Of a stretch of 6,408 bases of DNA, positions 1 through 5,984 are shown piece after piece. Positions within the stretch are counted from its first letter, which is position 1. Each line of letters starts with the position of its first letter. The position numbers and the translations under genes were made by a program. The notes beneath the pieces were generated by a model, which saw only the letters and a list, made by a program, of their open reading frames with translations, was not told where the DNA came from and made no database searches. The stretch is from Ignavibacteriales bacterium (lineage in GTDB: Bacteria > Bacteroidota > Ignavibacteria > Ignavibacteriales > Melioribacteraceae). The stretch is taken from contig QYQI01000163.1 of the NCBI GenBank assembly GCA_007280825.1, positions 1 through 6,408 on the forward strand. The letters run 5' to 3'.

Positions 1-1043
1 ACAATATTGTTATCAACTTGTTGTGCAGTTAAAGTTGAGCCTGCAGTTTGTGTGTGGAAGCGAAGCATTTGTGATTTAATTTTTTTAGCTCCAAATCTTT
101 CCTTCATTATCTTCGCCCACAAACGGCGCGCTGCACGATACTTTGCAACTTCTTCGAGCAGATCATTATGTGCATTAAAAAAGAAAGAAAGTTGTCCGGC
201 AAATTCATCTACATCTAATCCGGCTTTTATTGCAGCTTCAACATAAGCGATTCCGTCTGCGAGAGTAAATCCAACTTCTTGAGCAGCAGTAGAACCTGCT
301 TCGCGAATATGATAACCGGAAATTGAAATTGTATTCCACTTAGGAATTTCTTTTGAGCAGAATTCAAAAATATTTGTAATAAGCCGCATCGAATGTTTGG
401 GTGGATAAATGTAAGTACCGCGAGCGAAATATTCTTTTAAGATATCATTCTGAATAGTACCGCTGATTTTATTTCTCCTCACTCCTTGTTTTTCTGCAAC
501 AGCTATATACATTGCAAGAAGAACAGAAGCCGGTGCATTGATTGTCATTGAGGTTGAAACTTTATCAAGCGGAATTTGATCAAATAAAATTTCCATATCG
601 GCAAGTGTGTCAATTGCAACACCGACTTTTCCAACTTCGCCGAGCGCCATCTGATCATCACTATCATAACCAATTTGTGTAGGAAGATCGAATGCAACAG
701 ATAAACCGCTCTGTCCTTGAGATAGTAAATAACGATATCTCTCGTTTGATTCCTTTGCTGTTCCGAATCCTGCATATTGTCTCATCGTCCAGAATCTTCC
801 GCGGTACATTGATGGTTGTACACCGCGAGTGAAAGGGTACTGTCCGGGAAATCCTAATTTCTCATTATAATTTTCTAATTCATTTTCACTAGGAACATAA
901 AGCTGCTTAACCGGTGTAAATGATTGTGTAGTAAATTCTTTCTGTTGCTCTGGTGTTTGGGAGATTGTTTTTTGGTAAATGGTTTCTTCCCAATTCTTGA
1001 AAGCAGTTTGTAATTTCTTTCTTAATTCATCGGGTTCATTCAT
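1..1043 (-). CDS. mutB: Methylmalonyl-CoA mutase catalytic (large) subunit, N-terminal 347 residues, 3' end outside window
   Basis: This enzyme is an adenosylcobalamin-dependent mutase interconverting (R)-methylmalonyl-CoA and succinyl-CoA in the cytoplasm (propionate or branched-chain metabolism). My translation of the reverse strand is open for 347 codons from ATG 1043-1041 to the left edge. It shows the TIM-barrel substrate domain with family blocks RGVQPSMYRGRFWTMRQYAGFG (about 73-94, slightly varied), GLSVAFDLPTQ (113-123), QNDILKEY (198-205), SGYHIREAG (242-250) and LRFHTQTAGSTLTAQQ (327-342). Aligned from memory to the Propionibacterium enzyme, Y90, R208 and H245 match Tyr89, Arg207 and His244. 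Tyr plus Arg at the first two positions favours methylmalonyl-CoA; isobutyryl-CoA mutase has Phe and Gln there. Q284 lies where Arg283 is expected. The short N-terminus resembles the split archaeal-type large subunit, in which the B12-binding domain is a separate protein, but the C-terminus is not visible, so one-piece or split cannot be decided. The start is supported by an AGAAGG Shine-Dalgarno. The symbol could equally be mcmA or scpA. Confidence 0.95.
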   Translation of the reverse strand, partial: MNEPDELRKKLQTAFKNWEETIYQKTISQTPEQQKEFTTQSFTPVKQLYVPSENELENYNEKLGFPGQYPFTRGVQPSMYRGRFWTMRQYAGFGTAKESNERYRYLLSQGQSGLSVAFDLPTQIGYDSDDQMALGEVGKVGVAIDTLADMEILFDQIPLDKVSTSMTINAPASVLLAMYIAVAEKQGVRRNKISGTIQNDILKEYFARGTYIYPPKHSMRLITNIFEFCSKEIPKWNTISISGYHIREAGSTAAQEVGFTLADGIAYVEAAIKAGLDVDEFAGQLSFFFNAHNDLLEEVAKYRAARRLWAKIMKERFGAKKIKSQMLRFHTQTAGSTLTAQQVDNNI

Positions 1044-1050
1044 TGTGATG

Positions 1051-1056
1051 CCTTCT
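1051..1056 (-). promoter_or_regulatory. Ribosome binding site of the methylmalonyl-CoA mutase gene
   Basis: On the reverse strand AGAAGG stands 7 nt before the ATG at 1043-1041. This fixes the start and explains why the protein begins MNEPDELRKK, with only about 70 residues before the first conserved block. Confidence 0.8.
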
Positions 1057-1077
1057 AAAATTTCTTTTCCGTATCAA

Positions 1078-1108
1078 AATATAAGATTAATTAAGAAAAT
1101 ATAGTCAA
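1078..1108 (-). promoter_or_regulatory. Candidate sigma70-type promoter for the mutase gene
   Basis: Read on the reverse strand, TTGACT (1108-1103) is followed after 19 nt by TATATT (1083-1078), or after 18 nt by TTATAT (1084-1079). The expected start of transcription is near 1070, leaving a leader of roughly 25-30 nt before the ATG. The spacer is longer than the ideal 17, so this is a moderate candidate. Its -35 box lies back to back with that of the tRNA promoter. Confidence 0.4.
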
Positions 1109-1115
1109 CGCAGAC

Positions 1116-1144
1116 TTGACAAACTTTGATCAATAATCTATTTT
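1116..1144 (+). promoter_or_regulatory. Sigma70-type promoter of the tRNA-Asn gene
   Basis: A perfect TTGACA (1116-1121) is separated by exactly 17 nt from TATTTT (1139-1144), a one-mismatch -10 box. Transcription would start near 1150, about 20 nt before the mature tRNA. Consensus match, spacing and position all agree. The sequence favours a classical housekeeping promoter over the Bacteroides TTTG/TAnnTTTG type. Confidence 0.7.
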
Positions 1145-1172
1145 TACGCACCAATTTTGAACAAAAAAATAT

Positions 1173-1244
1173 TCCGCGGTAGCTCAATGGTAGAGCATGC
1201 GGCTGTTAACCGCAGGGTTGCAAGTTCGAGCCTTGCCCGCGGAG
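1173..1244 (+). tRNA. tRNA-Asn (anticodon GUU)
   Basis: All four arms fold. The acceptor stem is TCCGCGG (1173-1179) with CCGCGGA (1237-1243). The D stem is GCTC/GAGC (1182-1185/1193-1196). The anticodon stem is TGCGG/CCGCA (1198-1202/1210-1214) around loop CTGTTAA, giving anticodon GTT at 1205-1207, which reads AAC and AAT. The T stem is GCAAG/CTTGC (1220-1224/1232-1236) around loop TTCGAGC. The discriminator base is G1244, as expected for tRNA-Asn. The 3' CCA is not encoded (the next bases are CTA), so it must be added by nucleotidyltransferase. The gene is a single unit with its own promoter and terminator. Confidence 0.97.
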
Positions 1245-1249
1245 CTACT

Positions 1250-1280
1250 AAATCCCGATGATGAATCGGGATTTTTTATT
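1250..1280 (+). terminator. Rho-independent terminator after tRNA-Asn
   Basis: A perfect 10-bp stem (1250-1259 with 1265-1274, core ATCCCGAT/ATCGGGAT) closes a 5-nt loop and runs into a T-rich tail (TTTATTTT beyond the stem). It begins 5 nt after the tRNA discriminator base, so it ends the short tRNA transcript and insulates the downstream genes. Confidence 0.9.
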
Positions 1281-1517
1281 TTAAAAAGATTTTTCTTTTA
1301 ACTTTTGCAATTAAAAAAATACTTAAAAAATTCCCATCAATTTTCCAGTTGGAGTTATGCTCTTGATTTGAAGAAACTAAAACAAAAGTACAGATTAGTC
1401 AGAATAATATCTTTGATGGCGGACGAGATTTTGAATATCTACAATATTCACATATCTAACAACCAATTATTTTCCTTACATCTTGACTTGAATTTTAGTA
1501 GATTAATTTAAGATCTT

Positions 1518-1540
1518 AATAGTTATTAGATATTACTATT
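1518..1540. repeat. Imperfect palindrome, possible operator
   Basis: AATAGT (1518-1523) and ACTATT (1535-1540) are exact inverted arms. Two further pairs form inside after one mismatch, giving a 23-bp imperfect dyad centred at 1529, 45 nt before the ATG of the binding-protein gene. The position suits an operator, but such dyads are easily found by chance in AT-rich DNA. Confidence 0.2.
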
Positions 1541-1575
1541 CAATACCTCTACAAATAGCTTATGTTAGACATTAT

Positions 1576-1579
1576 GAGG
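1576..1579 (+). promoter_or_regulatory. Ribosome binding site of the solute-binding protein gene
   Basis: GAGG lies 5 nt before ATG 1585. It decides the start: the in-frame ATG at 1678 (Met32) would shorten the signal peptide and has no Shine-Dalgarno before it. Confidence 0.65.
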
Positions 1580-1584
1580 TTTAT

Positions 1585-2427
1585 ATGTCTCTCAAAAAAG
1601 TGTTAATACTTCCTTTTGAATTTCAATTTTTTAATTATAAGCGCATCATAAGAATCTTGATAATTACTTTGCTCTTAATGAATGTGAATACATTTTCACA
1701 ACAATTTTTGATTGCTGTCGAAGATGATGCAGCACCATGGTCGCAGAAAGATGGCACAGGTTACGCTAATGATGTAGTGACTGCTGCGTTTAAAGCTGTT
1801 GGTTCGGATATTAAACTGCTTGTAGTTCCATATGCACGTGGAAAGGAAATGGTTATTAGTGGAAAAATAGTTGCATGTTTCAGTATGTCGTGGGTTCCGG
1901 AGTTAGAAGGGGAAGTTGTATTTCCCAAAATTCCGCTCTTTACTTGTTATGTCGATTATTTTGCTAGAAAAGAAGATTCATTGAATATAAAAAAAGAAGA
2001 AGATTTAAAAAAAGGAACTGTTGTTGGAATAGTAATTGATTATGAATATCCGCACTCGGCATATAAGTTAAGAGATAAAGGGATTTTAATTTTTGACGAG
2101 TCCGAATCAGAAGAACTTAATTTGAAAAAACTGGCTTTAGGTCGTATTAATTTTGCTCTAATCACTCATAACGAGACAAAACCTTCTGAGTTGCTAATTG
2201 CAAGAGCAGGGGCAAAAGATAAAGTCATTAATGCTTTTCGTTGCGGTTCTCTAAGTTCCTATATAGGCTTTAGCACAAAGCATCAGCAAGGTACAAAAGC
2301 GTTGGAAGAATTTAATAGAGGAATGCAAATCATTTCGAGTAATGGATCACTAAGAAAGATAGGAAAGAAGTGGAAGGAAATTGCATTATCAGAAATAGAC
2401 AAATTAACTGAGGAAATAAAAAAATAA
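1585..2427 (+). CDS. Periplasmic solute-binding protein, SBP_bac_3 (amino-acid-binding-like) fold, likely sensory
   Basis: A 280-residue secreted protein. Residues 1-20 are a long basic n-region, 21-34 a hydrophobic core (IIRILIITLLLMNV), with likely signal-peptidase cleavage after Ser38 (NTFS|QQ). No lipobox cysteine is seen. The mature part follows the two-lobed family 3 binding-protein pattern: LIAVEDDAAPWSQKDGTGYANDVVTAAFKAVG (first strand and helix; described by positions 42-73), VVPYARGKEMVISGKIVACFS (80-100), FPKIPLFTCYVDYFARK (113-129), a hinge and second lobe (about 140-215), then a return to the first lobe ending FNRGMQIISSNGSLRKIGKKW (243-263). Length is normal for the family. The arginine that grips the ligand carboxylate in HisJ/LAO-type proteins (in the ITEKR motif) is not visible; the matching stretch reads VPELEGE (104-110), so the ligand may not be a standard amino acid. 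No transporter genes adjoin it; a hybrid kinase follows after 1 nt, so a role as ligand sensor for that kinase is inferred. A scavenging role with an unlinked transporter remains possible. Confidence 0.85.
   Translation: MSLKKVLILPFEFQFFNYKRIIRILIITLLLMNVNTFSQQFLIAVEDDAAPWSQKDGTGYANDVVTAAFKAVGSDIKLLVVPYARGKEMVISGKIVACFSMSWVPELEGEVVFPKIPLFTCYVDYFARKEDSLNIKKEEDLKKGTVVGIVIDYEYPHSAYKLRDKGILIFDESESEELNLKKLALGRINFALITHNETKPSELLIARAGAKDKVINAFRCGSLSSYIGFSTKHQQGTKALEEFNRGMQIISSNGSLRKIGKKWKEIALSEIDKLTEEIKK
2410..2414 (+). promoter_or_regulatory. Ribosome binding site of the hybrid kinase gene, inside the end of the preceding gene
   Basis: GAGGA lies within the last codons of the binding-protein gene, 14 nt before ATG 2429, which is longer than ideal. 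With a 1-nt gap between TAA (2425-2427) and ATG, translational coupling to the upstream gene is likely. Confidence 0.45.
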
Positions 2428-2428
2428 A

Positions 2429-5400
2429 ATGAAATCCGTTTCCACTCAAATACTTGCTTCAATATTAATAACTATGATTATTGTTTTTGGTGGATGGGGT
2501 ATTATAGAAATCAAAAACACAACAGAATATGAAAAAGAAAGATTAGAAAAAAATCAAATGCGTATTGCAGAACGACTTGCTTTTAATCTAGCATATTCTC
2601 TCTGGAATCTTAATTTGTCAGAGGTAGAAAAGAATATACAAGATGAAGCAGTAGACGAAAATATCCGTTCAATTCAAGTCTTCGATGAAAACGGTGAACT
2701 CTATGCAGGTATTATTCGTGAAAATGTAAATGGTAATATTATAAAATTTGACAGGAACAACATTCAGCACAAACAATTGTACTCTTTAAAACCACAATCA
2801 TTTATTCGCCAAATTTTATACAAAGAAAAACCAATTGGAAAAGTTGTTATTTATACTAACGAAGAACCTTTTCAGTTATTTATTAAGCAACTGAGATTTA
2901 ACTTTTTTCAAAAATTAATAATACTCATTTTTGTTATAGCAGTCGTGCTATTCATTATTTTACGTAAAGTAGTAATCAAACCGCTTTCATTATTAAAAGA
3001 TTGGGTTTCTTCTATTGAACCTAACAAGATATTGCCACCACCTAAGTTATTTCATAGTGTAGAAATTGACACCTTATTATTTTCCTTTTCTAAGATGACT
3101 GATCGCTTGGGATTCAATCTTAAAGAAATTTTTGATAAAAATCTTGCGCTCATAGAAAGAGAAAAAGAATTGAATGACAGTAACAAAGAGTTAATTTCCG
3201 CCAAGGAGGAATTACAGAAATCTGAAGAAAAATACCGCATACTTATAGACAATGCAAATGAAGCAATAATCGTTGTGCAGGAAGGAATGATCAAGTTTGT
3301 TAATTTCAAAGCATCGAAGGTAACAGGCTATTCAGAGCGAGAATTAATTTCAAAACCATTAATCGATTTTTTACATGCCGATGATTGTGAAATGGTGACA
3401 GAAAATCATAAGAAGCGAATAAAAGACGAATTGGTACCAGCAAGATATTCGTTTAGAATAATAACTAACAACGGTGCTGTTGTGTGGGTGGAAACAGGTA
3501 CTACTGTGATTATATGGCAAGGTAAGCCCGCCACTCTGAATTTTCTAACCGATATCACCGAGCGCAAACATGCAGAAGAAACGCTGCATGAAAGTGAACG
3601 TCTCCTTAGGGAATCTCAATCAATTGCGCATTTGGGCAGCTATGCTTGGAACCTGTTAACGGGATTTTGGAGCAGTTCAAAAATTCTTGATGATATTTTT
3701 GGAATAAATGATAACTATGTTCGTTCTCTTGATGGCTGGGCTTCTTTAATTCATCCTGACTGGCAAGGAAAAATGACCAAATATGTCACTGAAGAAGTAG
3801 TGGGAAAGCGTCAAAAATTTGATAAAGAATATAAAATCATCAGAAAGTCAGACGGCAAAGAACTCTGGGTTCATGGCTTAGGTGAAGTTGAATTCGATAA
3901 CAACAATCAGCCAATAAAATTAATTGGAACAATTAGCGACATCTCTGCGCGCAAACTTGCCGAAGAAGCATTGCGTGAAAGTGAAGAACGATATAAATCC
4001 ATTATTTCAGTTTCAAATACAGGTGCCTGGGAATATCACTCCAACAAGGATTTTCTCTGGTGCAGTCCGGAATATTTCACTATGCTAGGCCTCAACCGAG
4101 CTGACTTTGACATGTCCGGAAATAAAAATCTGAAGGAAACATGGATTGACCTACTTCATCCGGACGACAGAGAGTCGGATATGAATTGCTTTGCGGAGTA
4201 TTTAAAAAATGGTTCTATAGGCACCTATGAAAACTATTTCCGCATGCAACATCGGAATGGGAGTTGGATTTGGATCTGGTCTCGTGGTCAGACCTTGCGC
4301 GATGCCAATGGCGATCTGACGAACTTAACAGTGGGAACCCACATTGATATTACTGAACGCTTACGCGCAGAGGAAGCACTTCGAAAATTGAAGAAAGCTG
4401 TTGATAATTCCAGTGAAGTAATTTTTATGACCGACAAAGAAGGTGTTTTCACATATGCCAATCCCGCTTTCACTTCTATATACGGATTCACAGCCGATGA
4501 AATTATTGGTAAAGAAACACCGCGAATTATTAAGAGCGGGTTATTGAGTGAAAATGACTACAAACAGTTTTGGGAAACTCTTCTTAGCAGGAAAGAAGTG
4601 ATAGTTCAATACATTAATAAAAGAAAAGACGGCACATTATTTAATGTTGAAGGCTCGGCGACTTCAATTTTGGATGACAAGAAAAACATCATCGGCTTTC
4701 TCGGAATTCAAAGAGACATTACCGAGCGCAAACGTGCCGAGAAAGAATTGATAGAAGCAAAAGAAAAAGCCGAAGAGATGAACCGAGTAAAAAATTATTT
4801 CCTCTCTAATATGAGTCATGAACTACGAACACCACTTATTTCTGTTCTTGGTTTTGCAGAATTACTTCAAAATGAATTGAATGAACCCGAACATTTGGAA
4901 TTTGCAAACCACATACTCGAAGGTGGGCAAAGATTGAACAACACGTTAACAAGTATATTGGAAATGTCTAAGCTTGAAAGCGCACAATCATTTTTAGAAT
5001 TAAAACCATTGAATCTTGCCGGAGAAATTGAAACGAGTGTGAAATCATTTTTACCTAAGGCTCAATCAAAAAAATTATTTCTTAATACAGAAACTAGAGA
5101 TACCTACCTTCAAGCTCATATAGACGGTGAGCTATTTAGCAAAGCCCTATATCATTTATTGAACAATGCAATCAAATTTACAAAACAAGGTGGAATAACA
5201 GTATCATTGGATCATGAGCGAAAACAAGAGAATGATTGGGCCGTAATAAAAGTAATTGATACAGGAGTTGGAATACCGAGCGAAGAAATTGATAAAATCT
5301 TTGAGGCTTTTAGACAATCAAGCGAAGGTGATTCCAGAAGTCACGAAGGGACAGGTCTTGGATTAACAATCGCCAAAAGAATTGTTGAGTTAATGAAAGG

Positions 5401-5923
5401 TTCAATACAAGTAGAAAGTGAAACGGGAAAAGGGTCTGTGTTTTCAATATGGCTTCCCGCAGTGTTAGACCAAAGTCAAATTAAGACGAAAGTTGAAGAA
5501 TTAGGAAGAACAACCATGATTGAACCCCCAACCACAAAAGAAAAAGGATTGCAAAAAGTTTTGATTGTTGATGATAATTCTTCCAATCGTTTGTTTATGA
5601 ATCATTGTTTATCAAAATATATGAGAGTAATTGAAGCTGAAGATGGTCTTTCGAGTGTTTCAATTTCATCGAAAGAACATTTCGATTTGGTTCTTATGGA
5701 TATAAATCTTGGAGCTGGAATAGATGGTGTTGAAGCAATGCATCAGGTGAGGAAGGTACCGAGTTACATTAGAGTACCAATAATTGCAGTTACTGCTTAT
5801 GTTATGCCGGGTGATAAAGAAAGATTTTTAAATGAAGGTTTTGATAGTTATTTAGGAAAACCATTTACTAAAGACGCTCTAGTGAGTTTAGTAAAAGAAA
5901 CTCTTGCCGAAGTAAAAAAATGA
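2429..5923 (+). CDS. Membrane hybrid sensor histidine kinase with four PAS domains and a C-terminal receiver
   Basis: This is a 1164-residue inner-membrane kinase. Order of parts: TM1 (about 7-27); extracytoplasmic sensor (28-160) containing AYSLWNLNLSEVEKNIQDEA, a pattern of small kinase ectodomains; TM2 (about 162-178); HAMP (about 180-232, with KPL and VEID); coiled coil (233-268); PAS1 (264-379), PAS2 (391-509), PAS3 (518-645), PAS4 (655-768), each ending in a DITERKxAEExL-like linker; HisKA (786-850) with phospho-acceptor His797 in SHELRTP; HATPase with N box Asn913, G1 DTGVGIP (944-950), F box (957-961) and G2 GTGLGL (974-979); receiver (1042-1160) with Asp1048/Asp1049, phospho-acceptor Asp1091 in LVLMDINL, Thr1122 and Lys1144. 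All catalytic residues are intact, so it should autophosphorylate and pass phosphate to its own receiver. No HPt domain, DNA-binding output or partner regulator is in the window. It shares a transcript with the upstream periplasmic binding protein, its likely ligand presenter. PAS2 and PAS3 are PAS_3-like; no cofactor is evident. The PAS3-coding stretch has unusually high GC. Confidence 0.96.
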   Translation: MKSVSTQILASILITMIIVFGGWGIIEIKNTTEYEKERLEKNQMRIAERLAFNLAYSLWNLNLSEVEKNIQDEAVDENIRSIQVFDENGELYAGIIRENVNGNIIKFDRNNIQHKQLYSLKPQSFIRQILYKEKPIGKVVIYTNEEPFQLFIKQLRFNFFQKLIILIFVIAVVLFIILRKVVIKPLSLLKDWVSSIEPNKILPPPKLFHSVEIDTLLFSFSKMTDRLGFNLKEIFDKNLALIEREKELNDSNKELISAKEELQKSEEKYRILIDNANEAIIVVQEGMIKFVNFKASKVTGYSERELISKPLIDFLHADDCEMVTENHKKRIKDELVPARYSFRIITNNGAVVWVETGTTVIIWQGKPATLNFLTDITERKHAEETLHESERLLRESQSIAHLGSYAWNLLTGFWSSSKILDDIFGINDNYVRSLDGWASLIHPDWQGKMTKYVTEEVVGKRQKFDKEYKIIRKSDGKELWVHGLGEVEFDNNNQPIKLIGTISDISARKLAEEALRESEERYKSIISVSNTGAWEYHSNKDFLWCSPEYFTMLGLNRADFDMSGNKNLKETWIDLLHPDDRESDMNCFAEYLKNGSIGTYENYFRMQHRNGSWIWIWSRGQTLRDANGDLTNLTVGTHIDITERLRAEEALRKLKKAVDNSSEVIFMTDKEGVFTYANPAFTSIYGFTADEIIGKETPRIIKSGLLSENDYKQFWETLLSRKEVIVQYINKRKDGTLFNVEGSATSILDDKKNIIGFLGIQRDITERKRAEKELIEAKEKAEEMNRVKNYFLSNMSHELRTPLISVLGFAELLQNELNEPEHLEFANHILEGGQRLNNTLTSILEMSKLESAQSFLELKPLNLAGEIETSVKSFLPKAQSKKLFLNTETRDTYLQAHIDGELFSKALYHLLNNAIKFTKQGGITVSLDHERKQENDWAVIKVIDTGVGIPSEEIDKIFEAFRQSSEGDSRSHEGTGLGLTIAKRIVELMKGSIQVESETGKGSVFSIWLPAVLDQSQIKTKVEELGRTTMIEPPTTKEKGLQKVLIVDDNSSNRLFMNHCLSKYMRVIEAEDGLSSVSISSKEHFDLVLMDINLGAGIDGVEAMHQVRKVPSYIRVPIIAVTAYVMPGDKERFLNEGFDSYLGKPFTKDALVSLVKETLAEVKK
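3551..4750 (+). repeat. Four diverged copies of the PAS-exit linker within the kinase gene
   Basis: Copies begin at 3551 (DITERKHAEETL), 3938 (DISARKLAEEAL), 4346 (DITERLRAEEAL) and 4715 (DITERKRAEKEL). Each is 36 bp and closes one PAS domain. They are the usual amphipathic helical connectors that carry signals from PAS to PAS and to the kinase core. Starts are 129, 136 and 123 residues apart. DNA similarity between copies (for example the GAGCGCAAAC shared by the first and fourth) could support recombination between PAS modules. Confidence 0.8.
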
Positions 5924-5929
5924 CCTTTG

Positions 5930-5953
5930 TGCCGATTCATTATTCAATCCGCA
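5930..5953 (-). terminator. Weak candidate terminator for the TPR gene in the convergent gap
   Basis: TGCCGATT (5930-5937) pairs with AATCCGCA (5946-5953) with one C-C mismatch around an 8-nt loop. Read leftwards it is followed, after about 9 nt, by a run of seven T on the reverse strand (the A run at 5914-5920). It lies about 30 nt past the stop of the TPR gene. The distance from stem to T run and the mismatch make it weak. There is no T run on the plus strand, so the kinase gene has no clear terminator in this 61-bp gap. Confidence 0.25.
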
Positions 5954-5984
5954 ACTGTAAAAGAAATTTAAATATGATCAAGAA

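Larger units (their letters stand above)
1281..1584. other. AT-rich intergenic region upstream of the binding-protein/kinase operon
   Basis: About 300 bp without a convincing gene. The only open frame (1305-1511, plus) would begin at TTG, has no Shine-Dalgarno and resembles no family I recognise. The region must hold the operon promoter, but none is clear. The best pieces are TTGACT (1483-1488) and TTGAAT (1488-1493) with TAAGAT (1509-1514), at non-ideal spacers of 20 and 15 nt. An imperfect palindrome lies at 1518-1540. No tRNA-like fold, terminator or riboswitch was recognised. Confidence 0.5.

Noticed and set aside
7..246. Plus-strand open frame of 79 codons
   Set aside because: It is antisense to the well-conserved mutase coding sequence and has no family resemblance.
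545..775. Minus-strand open frame of 76 codons
   Set aside because: It lies in another frame of the mutase gene on the same strand; the mutase frame is unbroken through it and matches the family.
1408..1415. TATCTTTG, an exact match to the Bacteroides -7 consensus TAnnTTTG
   Set aside because: No TTTG at the right distance upstream, about 170 bp from the next start codon, and a short consensus expected by chance in AT-rich DNA.
1305..1511. Plus-strand open frame of 68 codons in the intergenic region
   Set aside because: TTG start, no Shine-Dalgarno, low-complexity AT-driven composition and no recognisable motif.
3052..3309. Minus-strand open frame of 85 codons
   Set aside because: Antisense shadow of the kinase coiled-coil and PAS1 region.
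4288..4491. Minus-strand open frame of 67 codons
   Set aside because: Antisense shadow of the kinase PAS3-PAS4 junction.
3551..4750. Repeated DNA in the kinase as a possible CRISPR or mobile repeat
   Set aside because: The copies are diverged, in frame, and encode the standard PAS-exit linker helix; they are protein-domain repeats.
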